NCBI GenBank assembly: GCA_900546615.1
Contig: URDJ01000015.1
Span: 1 to 55,270 of the forward strand
DNA from: an uncultured Eubacteriales bacterium
Lineage (GTDB): Bacteria > Bacillota > Clostridia > Oscillospirales > Oscillospiraceae
Reading direction: 5' to 3'
Length of the DNA: 55,270 bases
The notes beneath the pieces were generated by a model. That model saw only the letters and a list, made by a program, of their open reading frames with translations. It was not told the DNA's origin and did no database searches. Position numbers and translations under genes: made by a program. Numbering within the stretch: the stretch's first letter is position 1; each line of letters starts with the position of its first letter. Of the stretch, positions 8,330-16,185 are shown in pieces.

Positions 8330-9268
8330 TCAGTCCTCCTTTCCCTCAAAGAACTGCTGCTGGATGAGGTGTATGAACAGTATGACGAGCAGCAGCAGGA
8401 TGGCTATAGCGCAGGCATAGCCGATGCGGTAGTCCTGGAATGCGTAGGAGTATATCACGTATGCGATCGTCGACGTGGCGTTGAACGGCCCGCCTCCGGT
8501 CAGCTTATAGACGATGTCAAAGGCCTGGAAAGACCAGATGATGCCCAGAGTCACGTTCATGTATGTGATGGGCTTGAGCAGCGGCGCGGTGATGCGCCAG
8601 AACCTCTGCCTCGGCGTCGCGCCGTCTATTATGGACGCCTCGCGCACGTCCACGGAAATGTTCATGATCCCGGCGTAAAAGATGATGGTGAAATACCCCA
8701 CGCTCTTCCAGACCGCGACGAGCGAGACGCAGATAAGCGCCGTCTTAGGGTCGCCCAGCCAGTTCATGCCGCTGATGCCGAAAAGGCCCAGGAACTCGTT
8801 GAGCAGGCCCCCTTTGTTGGCATAGATTATCTCCCACACCGTGGCCGCAGCAACGTAGCTCACCAGCGTAGGAATGAATATCACGCTGCGCAGGAATCTG
8901 CCGTAGCGGTTGTTCAGGTACTCGGCCAGGAAGTTGGCCACGAACATCGCCAGCAGCGTCTGCAGCGGCACGGTTATGATGACGTAGATGACCGTGTTCC
9001 ACAGCGCTTTGCGCAGCTGAGAGTTGGTAAACAGCTTCTCGTAATTCTCCAGCGCGATAAACGTGGGCGACTGCGCCAGATTGTAGCTCGTGAAGCTGTA
9101 GTAGAGCGTCATAAATATTGGCAATATGCAAAAGGCCAGTATTATCAGCATGCCCGGGGTTATGTAGGCTATGCCATAGGCCGCCTGCCGCCGCATCAGA
9201 GGCGAGCGCCGCCTCGCGTTGTTCATACCATTCACCACGCCTTGCTCAAAATAGGAGAAACCGGGCAA
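8330..9268 (-). CDS. Carbohydrate ABC transporter permease (MalF/UgpA type)
   Basis: A permease of up to 312 residues with six membrane segments and an EAA loop (REASIDGATPRQRFWRITAP). Two starts are credible: TTG at 9268 with GGAG 7 bases upstream, and ATG at 9226, which begins a more typical N-terminus (MNNARRRSP...). I give the longer form because its ribosome site is better. It forms the importer channel with the MalG-type partner immediately downstream and follows the binding-protein gene by 40 bases in the same transcript. Confidence 0.9.
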   Translation of the reverse strand: MPGFSYFEQGVVNGMNNARRRSPLMRRQAAYGIAYITPGMLIILAFCILPIFMTLYYSFTSYNLAQSPTFIALENYEKLFTNSQLRKALWNTVIYVIITVPLQTLLAMFVANFLAEYLNNRYGRFLRSVIFIPTLVSYVAAATVWEIIYANKGGLLNEFLGLFGISGMNWLGDPKTALICVSLVAVWKSVGYFTIIFYAGIMNISVDVREASIIDGATPRQRFWRITAPLLKPITYMNVTLGIIWSFQAFDIVYKLTGGGPFNATSTIAYVIYSYAFQDYRIGYACAIAILLLLVILFIHLIQQQFFEGKED

Positions 9269-9308
9269 AGTCGTTCTCCGGCCCTGCCCGGTCTCCGGGT
9301 CTATGCTG

Positions 9309-10610
9309 TTACTGCTTTATCTGGTCGTTGTAGTAGGCCATGGTCTCGCTGATGACCTGCTCAGGAGTGAGCTGGCCCATGAGCATGCCCTGGACATTGT
9401 TCTGGAAGGTGTCCATGAAGGAGGCGCTGCCCTCGAAGGACGGCACGGCGTACATGGCGTCGGCGTAATCGACGTACATGCTCTGGAACGGCTCCGGCTC
9501 GGTGTAGGTGGCGTCGGTGGTCAGGGACGGCATGCCGTAGATCTCGGTGTGGAAGTCGTCCATGCACTCAGCGCTGGTTATGTACTTGATGAGCTTGGCG
9601 GCCAGATCAGGCGCCTCGCAGTACTTGCTGATGGCCAGAGAGTCAACGGAGAAGTTGGTGGCGGTGCCGCCGGGGCCCTCGAGAGCGAAGATGCACTCCC
9701 AGTTGATGCCCGCCTCGGTGAAGCTGCCGCTGGTGCCGGTGCCGACTATGACTATAGCAGCCTCGCCATTGGCGAACTTTCCGCCAGGGTCGTCCATGGA
9801 GACGGCGCTCTCATCGAGGATGTCGGCGTCACGCAGCTTCTTGATAAAGTTCAGGGCCTCGAGCGTGGCCTCGCTGTCCATGTTCAGCTCGCCGGTCTCG
9901 GTCAGCACGGAGCCGCCGGCCTGGAAGAAGAAGGGCCAGAAGCTGGTCAGCAGCGCGGAAACGCCGTTGGAAGCGCCCCAGGAGGAGGTGAAGGGCATGA
10001 CGTCGGGGTTGGCCTCCTTGAGCGCGAGGCAGACATCATAGAACTCGTCCCAGGTCTTGGGCAGCTCGGTGATGCCCGCGGCCTCGAGCATATCCATGTT
10101 GAAGTACATGACGCAGGGGTTGCCCGGCATCATCGGGAAGGTGCACAGCTCGCCATTGGAGTTGTAAGCGCCCTGCTCCAGATACAGATAGAGGTCATAG
10201 TCCTCCTCAGTCAGATACTCGTCAAGAGGAACGATCAGGTCGGCGTTGATGATGTCGTAATACTCAGTGACGTAGACGACGTCGGGGCCCTCGGCGGAGA
10301 GCAGGCCGGTGTAGATGTTCGTCGCGTAGTCGGTCCAGCTCTGAATCTCGACCTTAATGGTGCAGTTGTTCTCAGCCTCGAAAGCGTCAAACTTCTCGTT
10401 CCAGAAATCCTCGTCGCTGATGCCGTCGCCGAACTGATAGACAGGCAGCCAAACGGTCAGCTCAGTCGCAGCGGCATCGCCGCCGTCTCCGGCAGGCTCG
10501 GTGCTATCGGCGGGCGGCTCGGTGGTATCGCCGGCAGGCTCGGAGCCGCAGCCCGCGAGCAGGCCAAGACAAAGCGCGGCCATCAGAATGAGAGCAAGTA
10601 GTTTCTTCAT
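9309..10610 (-). CDS. Extracellular solute-binding lipoprotein of the muropeptide-locus importer
   Basis: A 433-residue family-1 (sugar-type) binding protein. It starts with a signal peptide and LAGCGSEP lipobox, then an acidic Thr/Glu/Pro/Gly linker (about 22-50), then the two-lobed binding domain (beginning LTVWLPVYQFGD). Translation starts at an ATG with AGGAGG 7 bases upstream. The gene has its own promoter at 10707-10679. It should capture the cargo outside the cell for the two permeases downstream. The gene content around it suggests peptidoglycan-derived sugars; the sequence itself does not give the ligand. Confidence 0.92.
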   Translation of the reverse strand: MKKLLALILMAALCLGLLAGCGSEPAGDTTEPPADSTEPAGDGGDAAATELTVWLPVYQFGDGISDEDFWNEKFDAFEAENNCTIKVEIQSWTDYATNIYTGLLSAEGPDVVYVTEYYDIINADLIVPLDEYLTEEDYDLYLYLEQGAYNSNGELCTFPMMPGNPCVMYFNMDMLEAAGITELPKTWDEFYDVCLALKEANPDVMPFTSSWGASNGVSALLTSFWPFFFQAGGSVLTETGELNMDSEATLEALNFIKKLRDADILDESAVSMDDPGGKFANGEAAIVIVGTGTSGSFTEAGINWECIFALEGPGGTATNFSVDSLAISKYCEAPDLAAKLIKYITSAECMDDFHTEIYGMPSLTTDATYTEPEPFQSMYVDYADAMYAVPSFEGSASFMDTFQNNVQGMLMGQLTPEQVISETMAYYNDQIKQ

Positions 10611-10678
10611 GTCGTCCTCCTTAGTTTTTTGTATCTTCCGCGACCCGCTTCTTCCCTGCGCGCCGCTTTATTGGGCAC

Positions 10679-10707
10679 ATTATACCATGGCCTCTCACGT
10701 TTGTAAA
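10679..10707 (-). promoter_or_regulatory. Sigma-A promoter of the importer genes
   Basis: On the minus strand: -35 TTTACA (10707-10702), 17-bp spacer, consensus -10 TATAAT (10684-10679). It leaves a leader of about 60 bases before the binding-protein start. This internal promoter lets the importer be expressed apart from the upstream hydrolase-murQ-nagZ genes. Confidence 0.8.
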
Positions 10708-10733
10708 GAAATAAAAGTTCATATCATCAAAAA

Positions 10734-12296
10734 TTATGGATTAATTCTTTCTAGTGGGAAGTACCTCAACGGCATCTCGCCTCGGCACACCAGCTGGCCG
10801 GTCAGGCAGTGGGCGACGGCGGCTATGGTGTGGGTGCTGTATTCCCAGGCCGCTATGCCGGCGGCATGCTTTGGCAGATAGCGCAGCTCGTAGGGTTCCC
10901 GTAGCGCAACGACCAGCATGGGCTTTTTGAGCTTCCCCAGTGCGAGCATAAGTATAAGCTGTCCGCTGTTTCTAAGGCCGCTGCTTGTATTGAGCACGAT
11001 GCAGCTCGCGTCTCTGGCTCTCTTGACGATCGCCGCTATCTCTTCAGAGTCGGGGTCGTCGGAGCAAACGGCGAAGCTGCCGCCGAAGCGCTTCGCCATC
11101 ACCATGGCGAAGCTGGGCGTACCCACGATAGCGCTTTGGGCCTGATTTGCCCTTATACCGGAGCAGCCTGCAAAAAACGGTCTGTCGCCCAACTTCGGCA
11201 CAGGCCCGTTGAGGAGCACGAGGCCATCCTCGAGCAGGTCCCGTGCCTCGCCCCTGAGCTGGAATATTGCCGGGGTCTCAGCCCTCGGCAGGGCCGTGAA
11301 GCGGCGCTTTGCCTCAGCTATCTTCTCCCCTGCCCTCTCGAACTCGGCCATGCGTCCGGCGTCGGCGCTCTCATAGCTCTGCCGGAGCCTCTCGGCGCAC
11401 TCCCGCGCGAGGGCGGCGGTGTGCGAGATGCAGACGATGTCTGCGCCCGCCTCGAGAGCCGCCGTTGCCGCATTGACGGTGCCGTAATATTTAGCTACTG
11501 CGTCCATCTCCATACAGTCGCTGATGATGATGCCCTTGAAACCCAGCTCCTCGCGGAGCAGGCCGGTCAGGATGCGCTTCGACATCGTGGCAGGCAGCTT
11601 TTCCGGCTCGAGCGCCGGGAACAGGACGTGGCTGGTCATGATGGCCGGGATACCGGCCTCGATGGCGAGCCTGAAGGGAACAAGCTCACAGGCGTTCAGC
11701 GCCTCGCGGCTCTTTTCTACCCTCGGCAGGCCGATGTGGGAGTCGGTCTCAGTGTCGCCGTGGCCGGGGAAATGCTTGCCGCAGGCCATGACGCCGCCGT
11801 CGAGCAGGCCGCGCATGAAGCCCAGCGCGCGCTCGGCGGCCTCCCCGGGCACGTCGCCGAAGCTCCGCACGCCGATGACGGGGTTGAGCGGGTTGGAGTT
11901 CACATCCAGCACCGGCGCGAGGTCGAAGTTCACGCCCGCCTCCCGGAGCTGTGCCGCGGTGATCTTCGCAGCCCGATACGGAGCGTCGCCGCCCGCTGCT
12001 GCGAGCGCCATGCCGCCCGGCGTCACGGCCATGTCCGGCGAGAAGCGCGACACCACGCCCCCCTCCTGGTCGATGGCTATGAACGGCTCGATGCCCGTCT
12101 CGCGCACTATGAGCCGCCGTATGGACGAGCACAGGCGCTTGAGCTGCGCCGCGCTCTCTATATTCCTCTTGAACAGTATGACGTTGCCGATCTTGCACTC
12201 CCTGACGAGGGCGGCGAAGCCCGCGTCTATCTCCGTGCCCGGGAACCCGGCCATGATGCGCTGGCCTGCTGCTGTTTTGAGATCCACTGATATCAC
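10734..12296 (-). CDS. nagZ: Beta-N-acetylhexosaminidase NagZ (GH3)
   Basis: A 520-residue glycoside hydrolase family 3 enzyme. It has the NagZ loop KHFPGHGDTETDSHIGLP (174-191) with the Asp185/His187 acid-base dyad and nucleophile Asp260 in ISDCMEM. The barrel (1-340) is followed by a second domain (about 350-520), so it is closer to the two-domain Bacillus YbbD type than to the short Gram-negative NagZ. It removes GlcNAc from GlcNAc-(anhydro)MurNAc and muropeptides. No signal peptide is present, so it should act in the cytoplasm, unlike the secreted Bacillus enzyme. The start is a GTG that overlaps the murQ stop (GTGA). Confidence 0.93.
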   Translation of the reverse strand: MISVDLKTAAGQRIMAGFPGTEIDAGFAALVRECKIGNVILFKRNIESAAQLKRLCSSIRRLIVRETGIEPFIAIDQEGGVVSRFSPDMAVTPGGMALAAAGGDAPYRAAKITAAQLREAGVNFDLAPVLDVNSNPLNPVIGVRSFGDVPGEAAERALGFMRGLLDGGVMACGKHFPGHGDTETDSHIGLPRVEKSREALNACELVPFRLAIEAGIPAIMTSHVLFPALEPEKLPATMSKRILTGLLREELGFKGIIISDCMEMDAVAKYYGTVNAATAALEAGADIVCISHTAALARECAERLRQSYESADAGRMAEFERAGEKIAEAKRRFTALPRAETPAIFQLRGEARDLLEDGLVLLNGPVPKLGDRPFFAGCSGIRANQAQSAIVGTPSFAMVMAKRFGGSFAVCSDDPDSEEIAAIVKRARDASCIVLNTSSGLRNSGQLILMLALGKLKKPMLVVALREPYELRYLPKHAAGIAAWEYSTHTIAAVAHCLTGQLVCRGEMPLRYFPLERINP

Positions 12297-13210
12297 CCTT
12301 CCTCAAGTGCTCTTGCCACTATGCCTCCGTTTTCGTCGAGCCTTTTTGCGGCCTCATCGGCCGTCAGGCCCTTCACCAACATGATTATAGCTGTCTTTGC
12401 CGAGTAGCCGCACTGCTCGAGAGCGTCCCTGGCCTCGTCTTCCGTAACCTCCGCTGCGGTTGCTGCTATGCTTATCGCGCGGCGTACCAGCTTCTCGTTC
12501 GTCGGTTTCACGTCCACCATGAGATTGCCGTAGACCTTGCCCAGCCTTATCATAGCGCCGGTCGAGAGCATGTTGAGCACCATCTTCTGCGCGGTGCCGG
12601 ATTTCATACGCGTCGAGCCGGTAATGACCTCCGGGCCGGGTTCGACGCCGATGTCGATGTCCGCCGCCTCGTTCATCTCGGAGCGCTTGTTACAGGTGAC
12701 CGCCACGGTAACACAGCCCAGCTCCTTCGCGTAGGCCATCGCACCAAGTACGTAGGGCGTCCGGCCGCTGGCGGCAATGCCGACGAGAATGTCGCTCTTT
12801 CTCAGACCGGCGGCCTCCATGTCCTCGCGGCCGCCCTCGAAGCTGTCCTCCGCGCCCTCGACGGCCTTGAACAGCGCGCTCTCACCGCCGGCGATTACGC
12901 CCTGCACCATATCAGGCTCCGTCGAATACGTCGGCGGGCACTCCACCGCGTCCAGTATGCCGAGCCTGCCAGAGGTGCCGCAGCCGCAGTAGATGAGCCT
13001 GCCGCCGGCCTTGAGCGCCTCGTATATCGCGTCCACCGCCTCGGCTATGCGAGGCAGCTCGCGCTCCACGGCAAAGGCAACCTTTTTGTCCTCGTCGTTT
13101 ATGAGCCGTACCATCTCCAAGGTCGGCAAGCGGTCTATGCAGCCGGTATTGGGGTTTCGCTGTTCTGTCGGTAGCTTGTCGAGCCGTACCATATCAATAC
13201 TCTCTTTCAT
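12293..13210 (-). CDS. murQ: N-acetylmuramic acid 6-phosphate etherase
   Basis: A 305-residue SIS-domain lyase that cleaves the lactyl ether of MurNAc-6-phosphate to give GlcNAc-6-phosphate and D-lactate in the cytoplasm. Family hallmarks are TEQRNPNT near the N-terminus, GCGTSGRLGILDAVECPPTY (about 74-93, with the catalytic glutamate region), GIAASGRTPYV and GSTRMKSGTAQK. Length is normal (about 300). It overlaps the preceding hydrolase by one base (TAATG) and nagZ by four, so the three are translationally coupled. Its substrate can come from AnmK, encoded divergently nearby. Confidence 0.97.
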   Translation of the reverse strand: MKESIDMVRLDKLPTEQRNPNTGCIDRLPTLEMVRLINDEDKKVAFAVERELPRIAEAVDAIYEALKAGGRLIYCGCGTSGRLGILDAVECPPTYSTEPDMVQGVIAGGESALFKAVEGAEDSFEGGREDMEAAGLRKSDILVGIAASGRTPYVLGAMAYAKELGCVTVAVTCNKRSEMNEAADIDIGVEPGPEVITGSTRMKSGTAQKMVLNMLSTGAMIRLGKVYGNLMVDVKPTNEKLVRRAISIAATAAEVTEDEARDALEQCGYSAKTAIIMLVKGLTADEAAKRLDENGGIVARALEEG

Positions 13211-14184
13211 TAGATAGTCTCCAGAAGCGCCTCGTGTACCGAGCGCCGGAAGGAATTCATGTCCGCAGTGGGCTTGTGGTCATAATAGAGCCGGTTAGTG
13301 AGCAGAGCGAGGCCGATGCCTCGTTCGCGGTCGAGCCAGAGGCTGGTGCCGGTGAAGCCCGTGTGCCCGCAGCCCGTCGGGAAGGCCCCGCCCGTGTGGA
13401 AGGTGAGGCAGCGCCCATCGCAGCCCGGCTGAGGCGTCACGCCGCCGAGGTATATGGGGTCCTCCGTGGTAAGATAAAAGCGCCCGAGCGCCGCTGCCAT
13501 CCGCGCCGTGCCGAAAAGCCCCGCATGGCCGCTGACATCGTGCCAGAAATAGTGTGCGTTGCCGTCGTTCGGTTCACCGACGACGTCGGTGCAATGCGGC
13601 CTGAAACCCGCAAAGCTCATGCCCAGCTCCGCGCACATGCCCTCCTCCACCGCGTTGTCGCGGCACGAGGGCACGAGGTCGAGTCCCCTGCCCGGCCGGT
13701 ACATGACGCCGAAGCCGAGCGGGTCAATGGCCTCCTCGAGCGGCTTTCGCGTGACTTCCTCGAGCACGAGGCCCAGCAGCATGTAGCTGAGGTCGCTGTA
13801 AACCATGCCCTCTCCCCTGCCGCGCTCTTTGAGCAGCGCCTCGAGAGCCTCAAAAAACGGCCTGCCGTCGGCGTAGAAGGGATACCACGCGGGCAGGCCC
13901 GCCGTGTGCGTCATGAGCCGCCGGACGCTCATACCCCGCAGGAAATCCCGGCCCGGCAGCCGCCCCGCGTCATCCTCAAGAGAGAGCAGCCCGGCCTTCA
14001 CAGCCGTCAGTATCGCCGTGGCCGTGAAGGTCTTTGTCAGCGAGGCGAGATCGAAGTACCGGCCGCCCGCGCCCTCTGTCGCCCCCTCGTGCACGACGCC
14101 GCCCCTGTCGAACAGAGCCCACTCTGCATAGGGGAACACCCCGTCCTCAACACCGCGCCGTATGAGCTTTTCCGCGGAGAGCAT
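13210..14184 (-). CDS. Serine hydrolase of the class C beta-lactamase fold (possible muropeptide amidase)
   Basis: A 324-residue protein with the SxxK motif SLTK (Ser48-Lys51), a YSD motif in place of YxN (YSDLSYMLLG) and a late HTG motif (GHTGFTGTS). The start at 14184 has AAAGGGG upstream; longer in-frame versions lack one. No signal peptide is present, so it is not a secreted beta-lactamase. In Bacillus subtilis the MurNAc cluster includes a beta-lactamase-like protein (YbbE/AmiE) reported as an N-acetylmuramyl-L-alanine amidase. First place in this murQ-nagZ operon suggests the same job: removing the peptide from MurNAc inside the cell. The role is inference; the fold is clear. Confidence 0.85.
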   Translation of the reverse strand: MLSAEKLIRRGVEDGVFPYAEWALFDRGGVVHEGATEGAGGRYFDLASLTKTFTATAILTAVKAGLLSLEDDAGRLPGRDFLRGMSVRRLMTHTAGLPAWYPFYADGRPFFEALEALLKERGRGEGMVYSDLSYMLLGLVLEEVTRKPLEEAIDPLGFGVMYRPGRGLDLVPSCRDNAVEEGMCAELGMSFAGFRPHCTDVVGEPNDGNAHYFWHDVSGHAGLFGTARMAAALGRFYLTTEDPIYLGGVTPQPGCDGRCLTFHTGGAFPTGCGHTGFTGTSLWLDRERGIGLALLTNRLYYDHKPTADMNSFRRSVHEALLETI

Positions 14185-14222
14185 AAAATACCCCTTTTCT
14201 TTTGCGTGGAAATATTGTATCA

Positions 14223-14251
14223 TTGAAATCGTTAATTTGGGAATATTATAT
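14223..14251 (+). promoter_or_regulatory. Candidate anmK promoter in the divergent region
   Basis: TTGAAA (14223-14228), 17-bp spacer, TTATAT (14246-14251), giving a leader of about 76 bases. The 150-bp gap between the hydrolase and anmK starts is the natural place for a MurR-like operator; I see only short imperfect palindromes there. Confidence 0.45.
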
Positions 14252-14333
14252 CACAGCCCACATCCCCCGCGCAACCGTGCATTATGCTGTGATTGTCAGC
14301 ACATTTTTGGACACTGTGGCAAGAGGTGAGCAT

Positions 14334-15524
14334 ATGCTTCAGAAAATCGCTGAAAAACCCGTACGCCGCATCGTGGGACTGATGAGCGGCACTTCGGTGG
14401 ACGGCATTGACGCGGCTCTGGTGGAGCTGCGCGGAGCTCAGGACGCGCCGGAGGTGCGGCTGCTGGCGTTTGAGGACAGGCCCTTCCCCGACGAGGTGAG
14501 GCGCGGCATCTTCGAGCTGTTCGAGCCGAAGGCGGCGACGTCGGAGCGCGTCGGGCGCATGTCGTATATACTCGGTAAGCTCTACGCCGAGGCGGCGCTC
14601 TCGGTAATACGCGGCGCGGGGCTTTCCGTAACCGACGTGGACGCCGTGGCCTCGCACGGACAGACCATCTGGCACGCGCCGGACGAGGTCATGTTCTGCG
14701 GCCTGCCGGCGCGCTGTACAGTGCAGATAGGCGAGGGCGCGGTGATCGCGCAGGACACGGGACTGGTCACGGTCTCGGATTTCCGGGTCGCCGACCTCGC
14801 GGCGGGCGGTCAGGGCGCGCCGCTCGTGCCCTTCACGGAGTACATATTATATAGAAGCACGGACGCGACGCGGCTTTTGCAGAATATCGGCGGCATCGGC
14901 AACATGACCGTGCTGCCTGCGGGCTGCGCGCCGGAGGAGGTCTTTGCATTTGACACCGGGCCGGGCAACATGCTCATCGACGCCGTAGTCTCGCGCGCGA
15001 CGGGCGGACGGGAGCGCTTTGACCGCGGCGGGGCCATGGCCTCGCGCGGCAAGGTGAACGACGCGCTGCTGGAAGAGCTCAAGGCCGAGCCGTACTACGC
15101 CCTGCCGCTGCCGAAGTCAACGGGCCGTGAGCTCTTTGGCGAGCAGTATCTGGGGCCCGTCCTGGTCTCGGGCCTGCCCTGGGAGGACCTCGCCGCGACG
15201 ATGACGGAGCTGACCGCCTGGTCGATTGCGGACGCCTACGAGCGCTATGTCCTGCCGCGTTACCGGGCAGACGAGCTGCTGGTCGGCGGCGGGGGCAGCT
15301 ACAACGAAAACCTCCTGAGCCGCCTCCGGGCGCATTTCGCGCCTCTTGGTGTGGAGGTCAAAACTCAGGAGGATGTGGGTTTCAGCAGCGACGCGAAAGA
15401 GGCCGTGGCCTTCGCCGTACTGGCGGACCGCTGTCTTGCGGGCCTGCCGAACAGCCTGCCGTCCGTCACCGGGGCGAAAAACACCGCCGTCATGGGCAAA
15501 ATCTCCCTTCCGCCGAGGCTGTGA
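14334..15524 (+). CDS. anmK: Anhydro-N-acetylmuramic acid kinase
   Basis: A 396-residue kinase of the ASKHA fold. It opens hydrolytically and phosphorylates 1,6-anhydroMurNAc to MurNAc-6-phosphate, feeding MurQ. Diagnostic motifs are GLMSGTSVDGIDAAL near the N-terminus, VASHGQTIWHAP, NIGGIGNMT and DTGPGNMLIDA. The start at 14334 has AAGAGGTGAG upstream; the longer in-frame version begins in noncoding-looking sequence. It is divergent from the murQ operon. Anhydro sugars come from lytic transglycosylases, so the gene tells what the importer may carry. Its 3' end overlaps the convergent downstream gene by 35 bases. Confidence 0.97.
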   Translation: MLQKIAEKPVRRIVGLMSGTSVDGIDAALVELRGAQDAPEVRLLAFEDRPFPDEVRRGIFELFEPKAATSERVGRMSYILGKLYAEAALSVIRGAGLSVTDVDAVASHGQTIWHAPDEVMFCGLPARCTVQIGEGAVIAQDTGLVTVSDFRVADLAAGGQGAPLVPFTEYILYRSTDATRLLQNIGGIGNMTVLPAGCAPEEVFAFDTGPGNMLIDAVVSRATGGRERFDRGGAMASRGKVNDALLEELKAEPYYALPLPKSTGRELFGEQYLGPVLVSGLPWEDLAATMTELTAWSIADAYERYVLPRYRADELLVGGGGSYNENLLSRLRAHFAPLGVEVKTQEDVGFSSDAKEAVAFAVLADRCLAGLPNSLPSVTGAKNTAVMGKISLPPRL

Positions 15525-16185
15525 GCGGCACGGCGGAGCCTATATCGAAGGCCGGCGAGTCCGTCAAATACACCGGCTCGACGCCGCGCTCACGCAGGAA
15601 GTCCTCTATCCGCCCCCTGTCCGGGTGCGCATCGAGCCTGCCGGTGAAGGCCATGCGTCCTGACGATATTTTAAACGACGCGCCGCCTATGAAGCCGGTG
15701 TCGAAGCCCTCGAGCTCAATATATCCGGGCCGTATCCCGAGCACGTCAATTCCGTGCCGGGCTGCGGCCTTTGTTATGCCCTCGTCCGAGGTGATTATGC
15801 TGCCCTCGTCCACGACACAGGTGCTGCATCTCGCGTAGCCCTGTCGCACCTGTATGCGCTCAAAGCCCGTGATATGCGGGTCGGAGATGCGGAAATCGTG
15901 GATGCAGAAGCGCCCGACGACGCAGGCGCACAGCCGCGCGTCATCCGGGTACACCCTGCCCTGCCCCTCAATTTTCACGACTTCAAGGCCGATATCCTGC
16001 AGGCTGTCCAGATACGTCAGCACCCGCCCGCCGCCAAGGTCCAGCAGCATGAGGTCAGCGTGGCCGGAGAGACGCGGGTCCACGTTTGGGTTATCCGGCA
16101 GCCAAAACGTGCAAATGCCAAGCGCCGCGAGCGGCCCTTCCAGCCTCTCGCGGTACTTTTCTCCGATGGCAAAGACGCGGCTCAA
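15490..16185 (-). CDS. DUF6873-like protein of the GME fold
   Basis: A 231-residue protein that I recall, with moderate certainty, as the DUF6873 group annotated with the guanidino-group-modifying-enzyme fold. Repeating elements such as FERIQVRQGYARCSTCVVDEG and GFDTGFIGGASFKIS resemble the propeller blades of that fold, but I do not find the Cys-His catalytic arrangement of arginine deiminases or DDAH at the usual C-terminal place, so an enzymatic role is doubtful. It overlaps the radA stop region by four bases (ATGA) and follows cwlD and radA in one transcript. Its stop lies inside the convergent anmK gene. Confidence 0.6.
   Translation of the reverse strand: MSRVFAIGEKYRERLEGPLAALGICTFWLPDNPNVDPRLSGHADLMLLDLGGGRVLTYLDSLQDIGLEVVKIEGQGRVYPDDARLCACVVGRFCIHDFRISDPHITGFERIQVRQGYARCSTCVVDEGSIITSDEGITKAAARHGIDVLGIRPGYIELEGFDTGFIGGASFKISSGRMAFTGRLDAHPDRGRIEDFLRERGVEPVYLTDSPAFDIGSAVPLTASAEGRFCP

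Noticed and set aside
10611..10678. Riboswitch in the leader of the importer operon
   Set aside because: The leader is about 60 bases with no recognised aptamer core and no competing terminator hairpin.
13210..14184. Beta-lactam resistance gene
   Set aside because: The class-C fold motifs are there, but there is no signal peptide and the operon is for MurNAc metabolism.
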